NCBI RefSeq assembly: GCF_014873145.1
Contig: NZ_JADBEK010000001.1
Coordinates: forward strand, 8,494,001 to 8,558,000
DNA length: 64,000 nucleotides
Direction: 5' to 3'
Origin: Nonomuraea angiospora
Lineage (GTDB): Bacteria; Actinomycetota; Actinomycetes; Streptosporangiales; Streptosporangiaceae
The notes under the pieces are model-generated. The model was not told where the DNA came from and did not search any database. It was given only the letters and a program-made list of their open reading frames with translations. Below are positions 8,764 through 17,075 of the stretch, in pieces. Made by a program: the position numbers and the translations under genes. Position 1 is the stretch's first letter. Each line of letters starts with the position of its first letter.

Positions 8764-9438
8764 ATGTTGAACGACCAGGTGACCTTTCGGCGCATCGCGG
8801 CGGGCGTACTGCTCATCGTGGCCCCGCTGCTCCAGGCCGTCGCCGTCGTCGTCGATCCCGGCACCTGGGGCGACGACCGGGAGGCGGTCAGCTACGGCGC
8901 GAACCCCGCGCTGGCCCAGACCGAGTCCGCGCTCTACCACTGGAGCTGGATGCTCATGGCCGTGGCCGCGCTCGGCCTGGCCCATCTCACCCGGCGCAGG
9001 GCCACGCGGCTCGGCCACGTGGCGGCGGGGATGACGGTGATCGGCTATCTCTCGATGTCCGCGCTGCTCATGATGGACCCCGTCGAGTGGTGGCTGGGAC
9101 AGCACCACCCGCCGGAGGAGGCCCAGCGGATCCTCGACGAGATGCTGAACCTGCCCGGCGTCATCATCGGCTTCCAGATGCCGTGGATGTTCTTCGCCAT
9201 CCTCGGCCTGCCGCTGCTGACCGCGGCCGTGTGGCGGGCGGGCTTCGTCGGCTGGTGGGTGCCGCTGCTCGTCTTCACCGGCTACGTCGTCTCGTTCCCC
9301 ATCCCGTACGGGCCCCTGACCGTGGCGTTCTGGATCCTGCCCGTCGCCGCCCTGGGCTGGACCGGGTTGAAGATCCTGCGCATGGGCGACGAGGCGTGGG
9401 CGGCGTACTATCCGGCTCCGGCCCTCGTGTCAGCCTAG
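8764..9438 (+). CDS. Actinobacterial integral membrane protein, 224 aa
   Basis: Six or so predicted membrane helices, starting with AAGVLLIVAPLLQAVAVVV and ending with a cytosolic tail MGDEAWAAYYPAPALVSA. The layout resembles the hypothetical four-to-six-helix proteins common in Streptosporangiales, and no enzymatic motif is visible. ATG 8764 follows TACCGT (8751-8756) by 7 nt, which fits a leaderless promoter. It converges on uppP with a 9-bp overlap. Confidence 0.65.
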   Translation: MLNDQVTFRRIAAGVLLIVAPLLQAVAVVVDPGTWGDDREAVSYGANPALAQTESALYHWSWMLMAVAALGLAHLTRRRATRLGHVAAGMTVIGYLSMSALLMMDPVEWWLGQHHPPEEAQRILDEMLNLPGVIIGFQMPWMFFAILGLPLLTAAVWRAGFVGWWVPLLVFTGYVVSFPIPYGPLTVAFWILPVAALGWTGLKILRMGDEAWAAYYPAPALVSA

Positions 9439-10260
9439 GGCCGGGATCCAGCCCGCGGTGACCGCGAGGATGAGGAAGAAGCCCAGGACGATCCGGTAGA
9501 TCACGAAGCCGGTGAAGCGGTGGGTGCTGATGTAACGCAGGAACCAGGCCACGGCCAGGTATCCGACGACGAACGAGATCACCGTGGCGAGGATCGTCGG
9601 CCCCCACTCGGGGGCCGGGCCCTTGCCGATCTCGCGCAGCTCGTAGACGCCCGAGCCCAGCACGGCGGGGATGGCCAGCAGGAACGAGTATTTGGCGGCG
9701 TCCTCACGGCGGTAGTCGAGCAGCAGGCCGGCGGTCGTGGTGCCGCCCGAGCGGGACACGCCGGGGATCAGGGCGAGCGCCTGGGCGAAGCCGTACACGA
9801 TGGCGTGGGTGAAGCTGAGGTGCTTCTCCAGCGTGAGCTTGTTGCGGGCGGTGCGGTCGGCGAACCAGAGGAGGAGGGCGAAGACGATCAGCGTCGTGCC
9901 CACCAGGCGCAGGTCGCGGAAGACGGTCTCGATCTGGTCCTTGAACGTCACCCCGAGCACCACGATCGGCAGCGAGCCGACGATGATGTACCACCCCATG
10001 CGCGCGGCCCAGTGGCCGCGCAGGTCCCTGTTGAACAGGGATCTGGTCCAGGTCGAGATGATCTCCCAGATCTCCTTGCGGAAATAGATCAGCACGGCCA
10101 GCTCGGTGCCGATCTGGATGACGGCGGTGAACGCCGCGCCTGGGTCCTGCCAGCCGGCGATGGCGGAGACCACCCGGATGTGGGCGCTGGAGGAGATCGG
10201 CAGGAACTCCGTGAGCCCCTGGACCAACCCCAGAACCACCGCTTCTAGCCAGCCGATCAC
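9430..10260 (-). CDS. uppP: Undecaprenyl-diphosphatase, 276 aa
   Basis: Membrane phosphatase that recycles undecaprenyl diphosphate to the monophosphate carrier used for peptidoglycan synthesis, and can confer bacitracin resistance. Signature motifs are present: GLVQGLTEFLPISSSAH (residues about 12-28, with the catalytic Glu) and PGVSRSGGT (about residue 165). The transmembrane layout and length are normal for the BacA/UppP family. It is a monocistronic-looking gene divergent from nothing close; the sequence upstream of its start runs to the NmrA-like gene. Confidence 0.96.
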   Translation of the reverse strand: MIGWLEAVVLGLVQGLTEFLPISSSAHIRVVSAIAGWQDPGAAFTAVIQIGTELAVLIYFRKEIWEIISTWTRSLFNRDLRGHWAARMGWYIIVGSLPIVVLGVTFKDQIETVFRDLRLVGTTLIVFALLLWFADRTARNKLTLEKHLSFTHAIVYGFAQALALIPGVSRSGGTTTAGLLLDYRREDAAKYSFLLAIPAVLGSGVYELREIGKGPAPEWGPTILATVISFVVGYLAVAWFLRYISTHRFTGFVIYRIVLGFFLILAVTAGWIPALG

Positions 10261-10384
10261 GACGACAACCTTCCGAGAACGCGGGAGTGACGAGGGTGAG
10301 GCTAGCGGATGCCGGGGCCGGTGAGTTGCTCGCGTCGCGTACAGAGTCCCGTACGGCCACGAGGAGCACCGACCCCGTGAGATC

Positions 10385-11188
10385 TCAGAGGCGCTGCCAC
10401 ATCGCGGCGGCGGCCTCGGCGTAGTCGGTGAAGTCGCGGGCCGGGCGGCCGAGCGCCTGGCGCACGCCGTCCGCCACGGAGGCGTTGCGGCCGTCCAGGA
10501 TGCCGGTGAACAGCGCGGCCAGGCCCGCGGCCTCCTCCTCGGGCACGCCGTCCTTGACGGCCGCGGCCACGTACTCCTCCGGCGTCACCCGCACGAACGA
10601 GATCTCCCTGCCGGTGGCCCTGGACAGCTCCTCGGCCGCCTGCGCGAACGTCAGCAGCCGCGGCCCGGTGAGCTCGTAGAGCCTGCCGGCGTGGCCGTCC
10701 CGGCTGAGCGCGGCGGCGGCCACGTCGGCGATGTCGTTCACGTCCACGAACGGCTCGGGCACGTCGGCGACCGGCAGCGCGACGACGCCTTCGAGCACCT
10801 GGTCGTAGAAGAAGCCCTCGCTGAAGTTCTGCATGAACCAGCTGCAGCGGACGATCGTCCACTCGGCCCCGGACTCCCGCACGGTCCGCTCGCTGGCCTC
10901 CGCCTCCGGCTCGCCCCGCCCGGACAGCAGGACCAGCCGCCGTACGCCGCCGCTCACGGCCAGCTCCGTGAACGCCTTGACGTCCTCGTACGCGCCGGGG
11001 AAGGCCAGGTCGGGGACGTAAGCGATGTAGACGGCCGTCACGCCGTCGAGGGCCGCCGGCCACGTGGAGCGGTCCTGCCAGTCGAAGAGGGGGCGGGACC
11101 CGATCCGCACGGGCAGTCCGAGAGCGTTGAGGCGGTCGACCACACGGCGGCCGGTCTTGCCCGTGCCGCCCAGAACCAGAATCGTCAT
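10385..11188 (-). CDS. NmrA-like NAD(P)-binding reductase, 267 aa
   Basis: Atypical short-chain dehydrogenase of the NmrA/NAD(P)H-azoreductase-like group. The dinucleotide motif TILVLGGTGKTGRRVVDRL opens the protein, followed by a Rossmann fold with RRLVLLSGRG and the C-terminal part typical of the family (TGREISFVRVTPEEY). A catalytic YxxxK is not evident, as expected for NmrA-like sensors or atypical reductases. It is divergent from an AraC regulator with 75 bp between starts. This pairing is common and suggests that the regulator controls it. Confidence 0.8.
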   Translation of the reverse strand: MTILVLGGTGKTGRRVVDRLNALGLPVRIGSRPLFDWQDRSTWPAALDGVTAVYIAYVPDLAFPGAYEDVKAFTELAVSGGVRRLVLLSGRGEPEAEASERTVRESGAEWTIVRCSWFMQNFSEGFFYDQVLEGVVALPVADVPEPFVDVNDIADVAAAALSRDGHAGRLYELTGPRLLTFAQAAEELSRATGREISFVRVTPEEYVAAAVKDGVPEEEAAGLAALFTGILDGRNASVADGVRQALGRPARDFTDYAEAAAAMWQRL

Positions 11189-11263
11189 ATGTCTAGTAAG
11201 CCGCCATACCCATAAGACTCTCCATGGTTGAGAAGCGCAATGGCATATGCGATCGTCTAACCC

Positions 11264-12181
11264 ATGGACCAGCTGGCGGCGCTCCTGGACGGCCCGCGGG
11301 CCCGTGGCGCCTTCCTGCTCCGCTCGATCCTGGATCCGCCCTGGTCGATGCGCATCCAGGACGAGGCCCCGCTGTCGTTGATCGCGCAGGTGCGCGGGGA
11401 GTCGTGGATCGCGTTCGACTCGGGCGAGCCGGTGCGCCTGTCGCCGGGGGAGGTCGCGATCGCCCGGGGGCCGCGGCCGTACACGGTGGCCTCGGAGCCC
11501 GGCCTCAAGCCGCAGGTCGTCATCCTCCCCGGCCAGGAGTGCCGCACGATCGACGGCGGGTCGCCCTACGGCACCATGTCCATGGGCGTGCGCACGTGGG
11601 GGAACGACCCGTCGGGGGGCACCGTGCTGCTCACCGGCACGTACAACCTGGAGGGCGAGGTCAGCAGGCGGCTGCTGGACGCGCTGCCGCAGCTGCTCAC
11701 CCGGCCGGGCGACCCGATCATCTCGCTGCTCGGCGCCGAGATCGTCAAGGACGAGCCGGGCCAGGAGGCGGTCCTCGACCGGCTGCTCGACCTGCTGCTC
11801 ATCGCGGTGCTGCGCTCGTGGTTCGCCGCTCACGCGAAGGAGGCGCCCGCCTGGTACCGCGCGATGGGCGACCCGGTGGTGGGCCGGGCCATGCGCCTGC
11901 TGCAGAACAACCCGGCGCACCCGTGGACGGTCGCCGCCCTGGCCACCGAGGTGGGCGTGTCCAGGGCGTCGCTGGCCAGGCGCTTCACCGACCTGGTCGG
12001 AGAGCCGCCGATGTCCTTCCTCACGGACTGGCGCCTGGCGCTGGCCGCCGACCTGCTGCGGGAGCCGGACGCGACGATCGGCTCGGTGGCCAGGAAGGTC
12101 GGGTACGGGAGCCCGTTCGCGCTCAGCGCGGCCTTCAAGCGCGTACGGGGCGTCAGCCCGCAGGAGTACCGGGCCGGATGA
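11264..12181 (+). CDS. AraC-family transcriptional regulator, 305 aa
   Basis: N-terminal cupin-type sensory domain (SLIAQVRGESWIAF, VRLSPGEVAIARGPRPY) followed by a two-HTH AraC domain in the last 100 residues. The HTH region includes WTVAALATEVGVSRASLAR and IGSVARKVGYGSPFALSAAF, ending with the usual FKRVRGVSPQEYR. It probably regulates the divergent NmrA-like reductase. The stop overlaps the next start in ATGA, so the HAD protein is probably cotranslated. Confidence 0.9.
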   Translation: MDQLAALLDGPRARGAFLLRSILDPPWSMRIQDEAPLSLIAQVRGESWIAFDSGEPVRLSPGEVAIARGPRPYTVASEPGLKPQVVILPGQECRTIDGGSPYGTMSMGVRTWGNDPSGGTVLLTGTYNLEGEVSRRLLDALPQLLTRPGDPIISLLGAEIVKDEPGQEAVLDRLLDLLLIAVLRSWFAAHAKEAPAWYRAMGDPVVGRAMRLLQNNPAHPWTVAALATEVGVSRASLARRFTDLVGEPPMSFLTDWRLALAADLLREPDATIGSVARKVGYGSPFALSAAFKRVRGVSPQEYRAG

Positions 12182-12684
12182 AACCACTGCTGCTGCTGGA
12201 CGTGGACGGCGTGCTCAACCCGATGGGCCGGCCCACTCCGGACTTCCGGCGCTACCGGTGCACGATCGACGGCGACGTCTACACCGTGCACCTCAACCCG
12301 CGCCACGGCCGCCGGCTCCTCGACCTGGCCCTGGCGACCGGCTCCGAGCTGGTCTGGGCGACGACGTGGGAGCAGCACGCCAACGAATGGATCGCTCCCA
12401 GGATCGGCCTGCCCTCGCTGCCCGTCATCCCCGTGAGCCCGGACGTCGTCTCGGAGCGCGGGGAGATGTTCAAGACGTCGCACGTGGCCCGCTACGTTGG
12501 CCGGCGGCCGTTCGTCTGGTTCGACGACCAGGTGTGGGCGGAGGACGAGGAGTATCTCAGGGTGCATCAGGGTCTGGCCGACTTCCTGCTCGTCCACGTG
12601 GACCCGCTACGGGGACTGACCAGCCGACATCTGGGCATGGCACACGAATGGCTGACCCTTACAGGGTTTTCTCAGGGTTCCTGA
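12178..12684 (+). CDS. HAD-superfamily protein (SAK RNA-repair HAD type), 168 aa
   Basis: Short HAD-fold protein. Motif I is LLLLDVDGVLNP (nucleophile Asp at about residue 8), motif II is WATTWEQHANEW and motif III/IV is PFVWFDDQVWAEDEE. The WATTW and WFDD signatures match the actinobacterial HAD group related to the HAD domain of Swiss-Army-Knife RNA-repair proteins. Phosphatase activity is plausible but the substrate is unknown. It starts at an ATGA overlap with the AraC gene. Confidence 0.7.
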   Translation: MKPLLLLDVDGVLNPMGRPTPDFRRYRCTIDGDVYTVHLNPRHGRRLLDLALATGSELVWATTWEQHANEWIAPRIGLPSLPVIPVSPDVVSERGEMFKTSHVARYVGRRPFVWFDDQVWAEDEEYLRVHQGLADFLLVHVDPLRGLTSRHLGMAHEWLTLTGFSQGS

Positions 12685-12693
12685 CGGGAGTCC

Positions 12694-12708
12694 GACGGCT
12701 TGGCCGTC
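12694..12708. terminator. Small GC stem-loop after the HAD gene
   Basis: GACGGC-TTG-GCCGTC forms a 6-bp stem with a triloop 10 bp after the HAD stop. No U tract follows, as is usual in high-GC actinomycetes. It also lies in the leader of the PspC gene, so it may be structural rather than a terminator. Confidence 0.35.
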
Positions 12709-12746
12709 CGTTGGACAGGTAGGTCGTCACACACGGAGGAAACATC

Positions 12747-12941
12747 ATGTACCGCTCACGAGAGCACAGGATTCTGGCCGGCGTCTGCGGCGGTCTCGCC
12801 GACAAGATGGGCCTGCCGCCCACTCTCGTCCGCATCCTGTGGCTGCTGCTGTCGCTCATCCCCGGGCCGCTGTGGGTCGTCTACGTCGCCATGTGGATCC
12901 TCGTCCCGGAGGAGCCGCGGGGCTACCGCTCGGCGGCGTGA
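12747..12941 (+). CDS. PspC domain-containing protein, 64 aa
   Basis: Single PspC (phage-shock protein C) domain: REHRILAGVCGGLADKMG at the N-terminus, PTLVRILWLLLS leading into one transmembrane segment, then PEEPRG at the end. In actinobacteria such stand-alone PspC peptides are membrane-stress associated. GGAGG lies 7 nt upstream of the ATG. No other psp genes are adjacent. Confidence 0.88.
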   Translation: MYRSREHRILAGVCGGLADKMGLPPTLVRILWLLLSLIPGPLWVVYVAMWILVPEEPRGYRSAA

Positions 12942-13074
12942 CGCCCGCGCCGGGCGCCGGCCGGCCGCCCGCCGCTCAGGTCCGCGAGGGTGCGCGGATC
13001 CTGCACGCGGCGGGCCCGCGACGGCGGCTCGGGGCGCATGCGCCGATGCCCGGGACGCGGCTTATCCTCGAAGG

Positions 13075-13710
13075 ATGAGGGCAAGGCCGCTGACACTCGT
13101 CCAGGACGAACTCGTCGACTACGACGCCGCGATGGAGCGCATGACCGACCTCGTCGGGCAGCGCCAGCGGGACGAACGGCCGGACACGCTGTGGCTGCTC
13201 AGCCACCCGTCGGTCTACACGATCGGGCGCCGCACGCCGATGTCCCACCTGCCCGCCCCCGAGCGCGGCATCCCCGTCATGGAGACCGGGCGGGGCGGCC
13301 AGCTCACCTACCACGGGCCGGGCCAGCTTGTCGGCTACCTGATCGTCAAGCTCGCCGAGGATCAGGGCATCGTCGACTACGTGCGCGAGGTGGAGCTGCG
13401 GCTGGTGGAGGCGCTGGGCAAGCTGGGGCTGCCCGCCGAGCGCCGTGACACGCCGCCGGGCTCGGAGCTGCTGACCGGCGTCTGGACCGCCGAGACCGGC
13501 CGCAAGATCATCTCGATCGGGATGCGGCAGAGCCGGGGCGTCACGAGCCACGGGTTCGCGCTCAACGTGGACGGTGACCTGGAGCCGTGGAACTGGGCGG
13601 TCGCCTGCGGGATGCCCGACGTGGACATGACCTCGCTCAAGCGGGAGCTGGGCACGGCCTCGATGGACGAGGTCCGCACGGCCGTGGCCGCCGCCTTCGA
13701 AGCGTCCTGA
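13075..13710 (+). CDS. lipB: Lipoyl(octanoyl) transferase LipB, 211 aa
   Basis: Transfers octanoate from acyl carrier protein to the lipoyl domains of 2-oxoacid dehydrogenases and GcvH, in the cytosol. Family landmarks are present: SHPSVYTIGRR, GRGGQLTYHGPGQLVGY, the catalytic lysine region RKIISIGMRQSRGVTSHGFALNV and the catalytic cysteine in VACGMPDVDMTSL. Length is normal. The start ATG 13075 follows TATCCT (13063-13068) by 6 nt, indicating a leaderless transcript. The usual partner lipA is not next to it in this window. Confidence 0.95.
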   Translation: MRARPLTLVQDELVDYDAAMERMTDLVGQRQRDERPDTLWLLSHPSVYTIGRRTPMSHLPAPERGIPVMETGRGGQLTYHGPGQLVGYLIVKLAEDQGIVDYVREVELRLVEALGKLGLPAERRDTPPGSELLTGVWTAETGRKIISIGMRQSRGVTSHGFALNVDGDLEPWNWAVACGMPDVDMTSLKRELGTASMDEVRTAVAAAFEAS

Positions 13711-13718
13711 GCGATCTT

Positions 13719-14108
13719 TCAGCTGCGTGGAAAGACCTGCACGTCGGCATCATGCCCGCCACCGTCGAGTTTGGCGTCGCACGTATAGAGCGGCGTCTCG
13801 AGTGCTTCGGCGAGCGCAAGGTAGGAGGCGTCGTACGACGTGTAATTGTGCCGCAGCTCCCAGACGCGCTCCGCGATGCCCTTGATCTCGTAGCGGGCGA
13901 TCCGCAGCGCGAGGTAATCGGCTCGTGCCTGCTCCGCCGCGGCCGTGCTGAGCCTGCCGCCGAGCGCGAGGCCCCGCAGGGTCGAGAGCACCTCGACATC
14001 GAGCAGGTGAGGGGCGTGGATGCTCGCCTGGAGGGCGTCGATGAGCTCGGCATCCGCCGCGCGTCCCGCCAATGCCTCGACCATCGCGGACGAGTCGATG
14101 ACGATCAC
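13719..14108 (-). CDS. vapC: VapC-type PIN-domain toxin, 129 aa
   Basis: PIN-domain ribonuclease toxin. The first acidic residue is in MIVIDSSAMVEAL, a second acidic centre lies in LLDVEVLSTLRG, and the C-terminal acidic pair is in SYDASYLALAEALETPLYTCDAKL. These are the Mg-binding residues of VapC. It overlaps the antitoxin gene by 4 bp (ATGA) in the standard order, antitoxin first. It converges on lipB with an 8-bp gap. It probably cleaves tRNA or rRNA when released from VapB. Confidence 0.9.
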   Translation of the reverse strand: MIVIDSSAMVEALAGRAADAELIDALQASIHAPHLLDVEVLSTLRGLALGGRLSTAAAEQARADYLALRIARYEIKGIAERVWELRHNYTSYDASYLALAEALETPLYTCDAKLDGGGHDADVQVFPRS

Positions 14109-14332
14109 CGCCTGCCCTCGTGGACGGCGTCGAGGATGTCGGCGGTGGACGGCCCTTGGGATCGATCCCGAGACTTGAGCCGCTTGACTATTTCGGCATT
14201 GGTCGGCCTGGCGGCGATGTCCGCCAGCTCCCGTGCGACGTAAGCCGAGAGAGACATGCCTGCCTCGGCCGCCCGCTCCTTCAACGACTCGGCCACAGGC
14301 TCGGGGACATCGCGGATGTAGAGCGTTGCCAT
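14105..14332 (-). CDS. vapB: VapB-type antitoxin (ribbon-helix-helix), 75 aa
   Basis: Short protein with an N-terminal RHH-like strand and helix (MATLYIRDVPEPVAESLKER, then AGMSLSAYVARELADIA) and a charged C-terminal tail that would wrap the PIN toxin. It is translated just before vapC with a 4-bp overlap. There is no Shine-Dalgarno sequence. TAGCAT lies 7 nt before the ATG and overlaps a palindromic operator, so transcription is probably leaderless and autorepressed. Confidence 0.88.
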   Translation of the reverse strand: MATLYIRDVPEPVAESLKERAAEAGMSLSAYVARELADIAARPTNAEIVKRLKSRDRSQGPSTADILDAVHEGRR

Positions 14333-14339
14333 GAAGGAA

Positions 14340-14359
14340 ATGCTAGCAGTTTGCTAGCA
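14340..14359 (-). promoter_or_regulatory. vapBC promoter with two phased TGCTAGCA palindromes
   Basis: TGCTAGCA occurs at 14341-14348 and 14352-14359, two perfect 8-bp palindromes spaced 11 bp, about one helical turn. On the minus strand TAGCAT (14345-14340) fits the -10 consensus and lies inside the first palindrome. A VapBC complex bound here would block RNA polymerase. Confidence 0.65.
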
Positions 14360-14393
14360 GGCGGGTACGGCCGCGGAGGCCGTACCCGCCTGC
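14357..14393. terminator. 16-bp perfect hairpin after the APC permease gene
   Basis: GCAGGCGGGTACGGCC and its exact complement flank a 5-nt loop (GCGGA). The stem lies 5 bp beyond the permease stop (14398) and partly overlaps the vapBC operator. It is the likely terminator of the permease transcript and insulates the vapBC promoter. Confidence 0.75.
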
Positions 14394-14397
14394 CGGG

Positions 14398-15927
14398 TCA
14401 GGAGATCGGGACCTCGTCGATCGTGCGGCGGGGGCCGGTGAACCAGTGCTTGGCCGACAGCGCCCACCACAGGGCGATGCCGACCAGCACCACCCCGACC
14501 GCGATCGGGGCGTAGTTGACCGAGGTCCAGGTGAAGGCCTCGTTGCCGGGCACGCCGGCGGGCGAGATCGGCATGATGAAGTAGATCGAGACGACGACGA
14601 TCTCGACGCAGGCGATCCAGCACAGGACCTTGTACTTGCGGCCGAGCGTCCACGGGCCCGGCCTGAAGGCGTCGCCCGCGCGCAGCCGGAGCCAGATCGG
14701 GATGAGGAAGGCCAGATAGAGGCCGACGACCGCGATCGACACGACGGCGAGGAACGCGACCGGCGTGGTCAGCCCGGGAGGCGCGTAGAGGGCGGGCAAG
14801 GTGATCAGGGCGGCCACGACGCAGCCGCCGATGATCGCGTTGACCGGGGTGCGGTTGCGGTCCACCTTCGACCACAGCCGCCAGCCGGGCACGCCGCGGT
14901 CGCGGGAGAACGCGTACGTCATGCGCGACATCGACGTCACGCAGCTCATCCCGCAGAAGAACTGGCCGATCGTGGAGATCGCGAACACCGCGGTGGCCAG
15001 CGGGGCGGAGAGCGCGGTCTCGAAGATGGCCCCCACGAAGCCGCCCTGCTTGTTGATCTCGTCCACGTTCGTGGCCGCGAACAGGAACGACAGCAGCAGG
15101 ATCCAGCCGCCGATCGCCGAGTAGAAGATCGACTGCCACAGCCCCCGGGCGGCGGTCCTGGCCGCGCCCTGGGTCTCCTCCGACACGTGCGCGCAGGCGT
15201 CGAAGCCGGTGATCGTGTACTGGGTCAGCAGGAAGCCGAGCGGCAGCACGTAGAACCAGAACGACAGCCCGTCGGAGCCCGCGCCGAAGCCGGAGTTGTT
15301 GTTCGTGCCGCCGAAGACGAAGCCGAGCGACTGGTGGTGGTCGGGCGCGAAGATCAGGATCCCGACCACGATCGCGGCGCCCGCGACGTGCCACCAGACC
15401 GAGACGTTCTGCAGCAGCGAGATGAGCTTGTGGCTGTAGATGTTGATCAGCGCGTGGGCCACGAGGATGATCACGAACAGCAGGAACGCCTGGGGCAGCG
15501 TGGCTTCCCACGCGCCGTCGGTGAGCAGCTTGAGCGTGGTGTTGAGGAACGTGGCGCAGCCGTAGTCGACCGACGCGGTGACGGCGATGAGGCCGATCAG
15601 GTTGAGCCAGCCGGTGAACCAGCCGTGGATCGGCTTGCCCAGCGTGGCGGCCCACCAGTAGATGCCGCCTGCCGTCGGGTACGCCGACACCAGCTCCGAC
15701 ATGCAGAAACCGATGATCAGGATGAACGCGGAGATCAGCGGCCAGCCCCAGGAGATGGCGATCGGGCCGCCGTAGTTCCAGGCCTGTCCGAAGGTGGTGA
15801 AGCAGCCGGCGAGGATGGAGATGATCGAGAAGGAGATGGCGAAGTTGGAGAAACCGCTCCAGGTGCGGGCCAGCTCCTGCTTGTAGCCGAGCTCGGCGAG
15901 TCGCCTGGAATCCTCTTCAGTGGTCAT
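14398..15927 (-). CDS. APC-family amino acid permease (GABA/choline permease-like), 509 aa
   Basis: Twelve-helix amino acid/polyamine/organocation transporter. It shows the TM1 pattern WSGFSNFAISFSIISILAGCF with the helix break, AYPTAGGIYWWAA in TM3, and TGFDACAHVSEET in the loop after TM6, characteristic of the eukaryotic-like GABA/BAT1 amino acid permease subgroup. The start at 15927 (MTTEEDSRRLAELGY) has GGGAGACC just upstream and begins at the family's normal N-terminus. Long in-frame extensions upstream overlap the oxidoreductase gene and are not credible. The substrate (GABA, choline or another amino acid) is not resolved. Confidence 0.87.
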   Translation of the reverse strand: MTTEEDSRRLAELGYKQELARTWSGFSNFAISFSIISILAGCFTTFGQAWNYGGPIAISWGWPLISAFILIIGFCMSELVSAYPTAGGIYWWAATLGKPIHGWFTGWLNLIGLIAVTASVDYGCATFLNTTLKLLTDGAWEATLPQAFLLFVIILVAHALINIYSHKLISLLQNVSVWWHVAGAAIVVGILIFAPDHHQSLGFVFGGTNNNSGFGAGSDGLSFWFYVLPLGFLLTQYTITGFDACAHVSEETQGAARTAARGLWQSIFYSAIGGWILLLSFLFAATNVDEINKQGGFVGAIFETALSAPLATAVFAISTIGQFFCGMSCVTSMSRMTYAFSRDRGVPGWRLWSKVDRNRTPVNAIIGGCVVAALITLPALYAPPGLTTPVAFLAVVSIAVVGLYLAFLIPIWLRLRAGDAFRPGPWTLGRKYKVLCWIACVEIVVVSIYFIMPISPAGVPGNEAFTWTSVNYAPIAVGVVLVGIALWWALSAKHWFTGPRRTIDEVPIS

Positions 15928-16025
15928 TGAGGTCTCCCTGGGGGGCGCGGAGGACGCTCCATTTGGACTACATCTAGACCATTTCTTTGGCGAGGACAAG
16001 GCGTTACAGGTGGGTTTCGGGCGCG

Positions 16026-17012
16026 TCAGGGTGTCCGGCCAACCGCCAGGACGATCTTCCCGGTGAGGGAACCGCCGAGCTGGGCGGTCTTCGCGGCGTC
16101 CAGGTCCTCCCACGAGCCGTTCAGGCCGATCTCGACGGAGACCTCGCCCGCCGCCACCAGGGCGAGCAGGTGCGCGAGATCGTCGGCGGGGGCCGTCACG
16201 TCGCCGAAGGAGTTGAGGGACCTGGCCGGGCCCAGGGAGAAGGTCGAGTTCGGGGGGAAGACGGCGGGCTGCCCGCAGGCCCAGCCGACGCTCTGGAGGT
16301 TGCCGCCGGGCCTCAGCAGGGCCCAGGCGGCGACGAGCGCCGGCCCGCCGACCGTCTCGATCACGACGTCGACCGGCTCCACCCCGTCCAGGCCCACCAT
16401 GACGTCGACCCGCTCCACGCCGTCCCGGCCCACCGCGACGTCGACCGGTTCCACGCCGTCCCGGCCCGCCACGACGTCGGCGGCCGCGCCGAGGCCGGCC
16501 GCCAGCCGCGCCGCGCGTTCCGGCCTGCTGACCGAGGCGATGACGTGGGCGCCCGCGCGCTGGGCCAGCTGCACGGCCAGCCGTCCCACGGCCCCCGACG
16601 CCCCGGTCACCAGGACGCGCGAGCCCGGCGCGGGTCCGGCGGCCCGCAGCGAACGCAGCGCCGTGAGGCCGGCCATCGGGAGCGCGGCGGCCCGTACCAG
16701 GTCCACCCCGTCGGGCACCACCGCGATCGAGCCGGTGTCGAACGCCGCCCGCTCGGCCCACGCGCCCGCCCCGAACGCCGCCACCCGCGCCCCTTCGCGC
16801 GGTCCCGTGCCGTCCTCGGCGGCGCGCAGGACGACCCCGGCGGCGTCGTAGCCGAGCACGGTGCCCTCCGGCAGGCGGCCCATGTGCCGCAGGTCGCTGA
16901 AGTTGACGGACGCCTGACGGACCTCGACGAGCGCCTGCCCGGGCCCCGGCACGGGTTCGGGCACCTCCGCGAAGCGGCCCTCGGCCCCTGGGCCCACGAC
17001 CAAAGCGCGCAT
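16026..17012 (-). CDS. Zinc-independent quinone oxidoreductase (MDR family), 328 aa
   Basis: Medium-chain dehydrogenase/reductase similar to NADPH:quinone reductases. GroES-like N-terminal half with NFSDLRHMGRLPEGTVLGYDAAG, then the nucleotide-binding SRVLVTGASGAVGRLAVQLA. The zinc ligands of alcohol dehydrogenases are absent. GGGAGG spaced 6 nt upstream selects ATG 17012; an ATG at 17018 touches that site and is too close. In the Rossmann half a 12-residue segment is repeated three times in tandem (about residues 180-215), which is unusual. It is divergent from a TetR gene with two operator palindromes between them, so it is probably TetR-controlled. Confidence 0.85.
   Translation of the reverse strand: MRALVVGPGAEGRFAEVPEPVPGPGQALVEVRQASVNFSDLRHMGRLPEGTVLGYDAAGVVLRAAEDGTGPREGARVAAFGAGAWAERAAFDTGSIAVVPDGVDLVRAAALPMAGLTALRSLRAAGPAPGSRVLVTGASGAVGRLAVQLAQRAGAHVIASVSRPERAARLAAGLGAAADVVAGRDGVEPVDVAVGRDGVERVDVMVGLDGVEPVDVVIETVGGPALVAAWALLRPGGNLQSVGWACGQPAVFPPNSTFSLGPARSLNSFGDVTAPADDLAHLLALVAAGEVSVEIGLNGSWEDLDAAKTAQLGGSLTGKIVLAVGRTP
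16368..16475. repeat. In-frame 36-bp x3 tandem repeat inside the quinone oxidoreductase
   Basis: Three consecutive 36-bp units start at 16368, 16404 and 16440, each beginning GTCGACC. They encode DGVEPVDVAVGR-like dodecapeptides with few differences. The repeat adds two extra copies of a single Rossmann-fold segment while keeping the frame. Confidence 0.85.
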
Positions 17013-17036
17013 GCTCATCCTCCCTGGCGTCAAGAT

Positions 17037-17053
17037 GCGGACTGCCGGTCCGC
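17037..17053. promoter_or_regulatory. TetR operator 1 (GCGGAC-N5-GTCCGC)
   Basis: Perfect 6-bp inverted repeat with a 5-nt spacer in the gap between the divergent oxidoreductase and TetR genes. Its right half (CGGTCCGC) is repeated in the second operator, so one protein probably binds both. Confidence 0.65.
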
Positions 17054-17075
17054 TTCGATGGGAGGGATAGTATGA

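Noticed and set aside
10385..12187. 600-aa frame joining the NmrA-like gene to the antisense of the AraC gene
   Set aside because: Only the part from 11188 down is a recognisable protein; the rest is an antisense frame over the AraC HTH gene.
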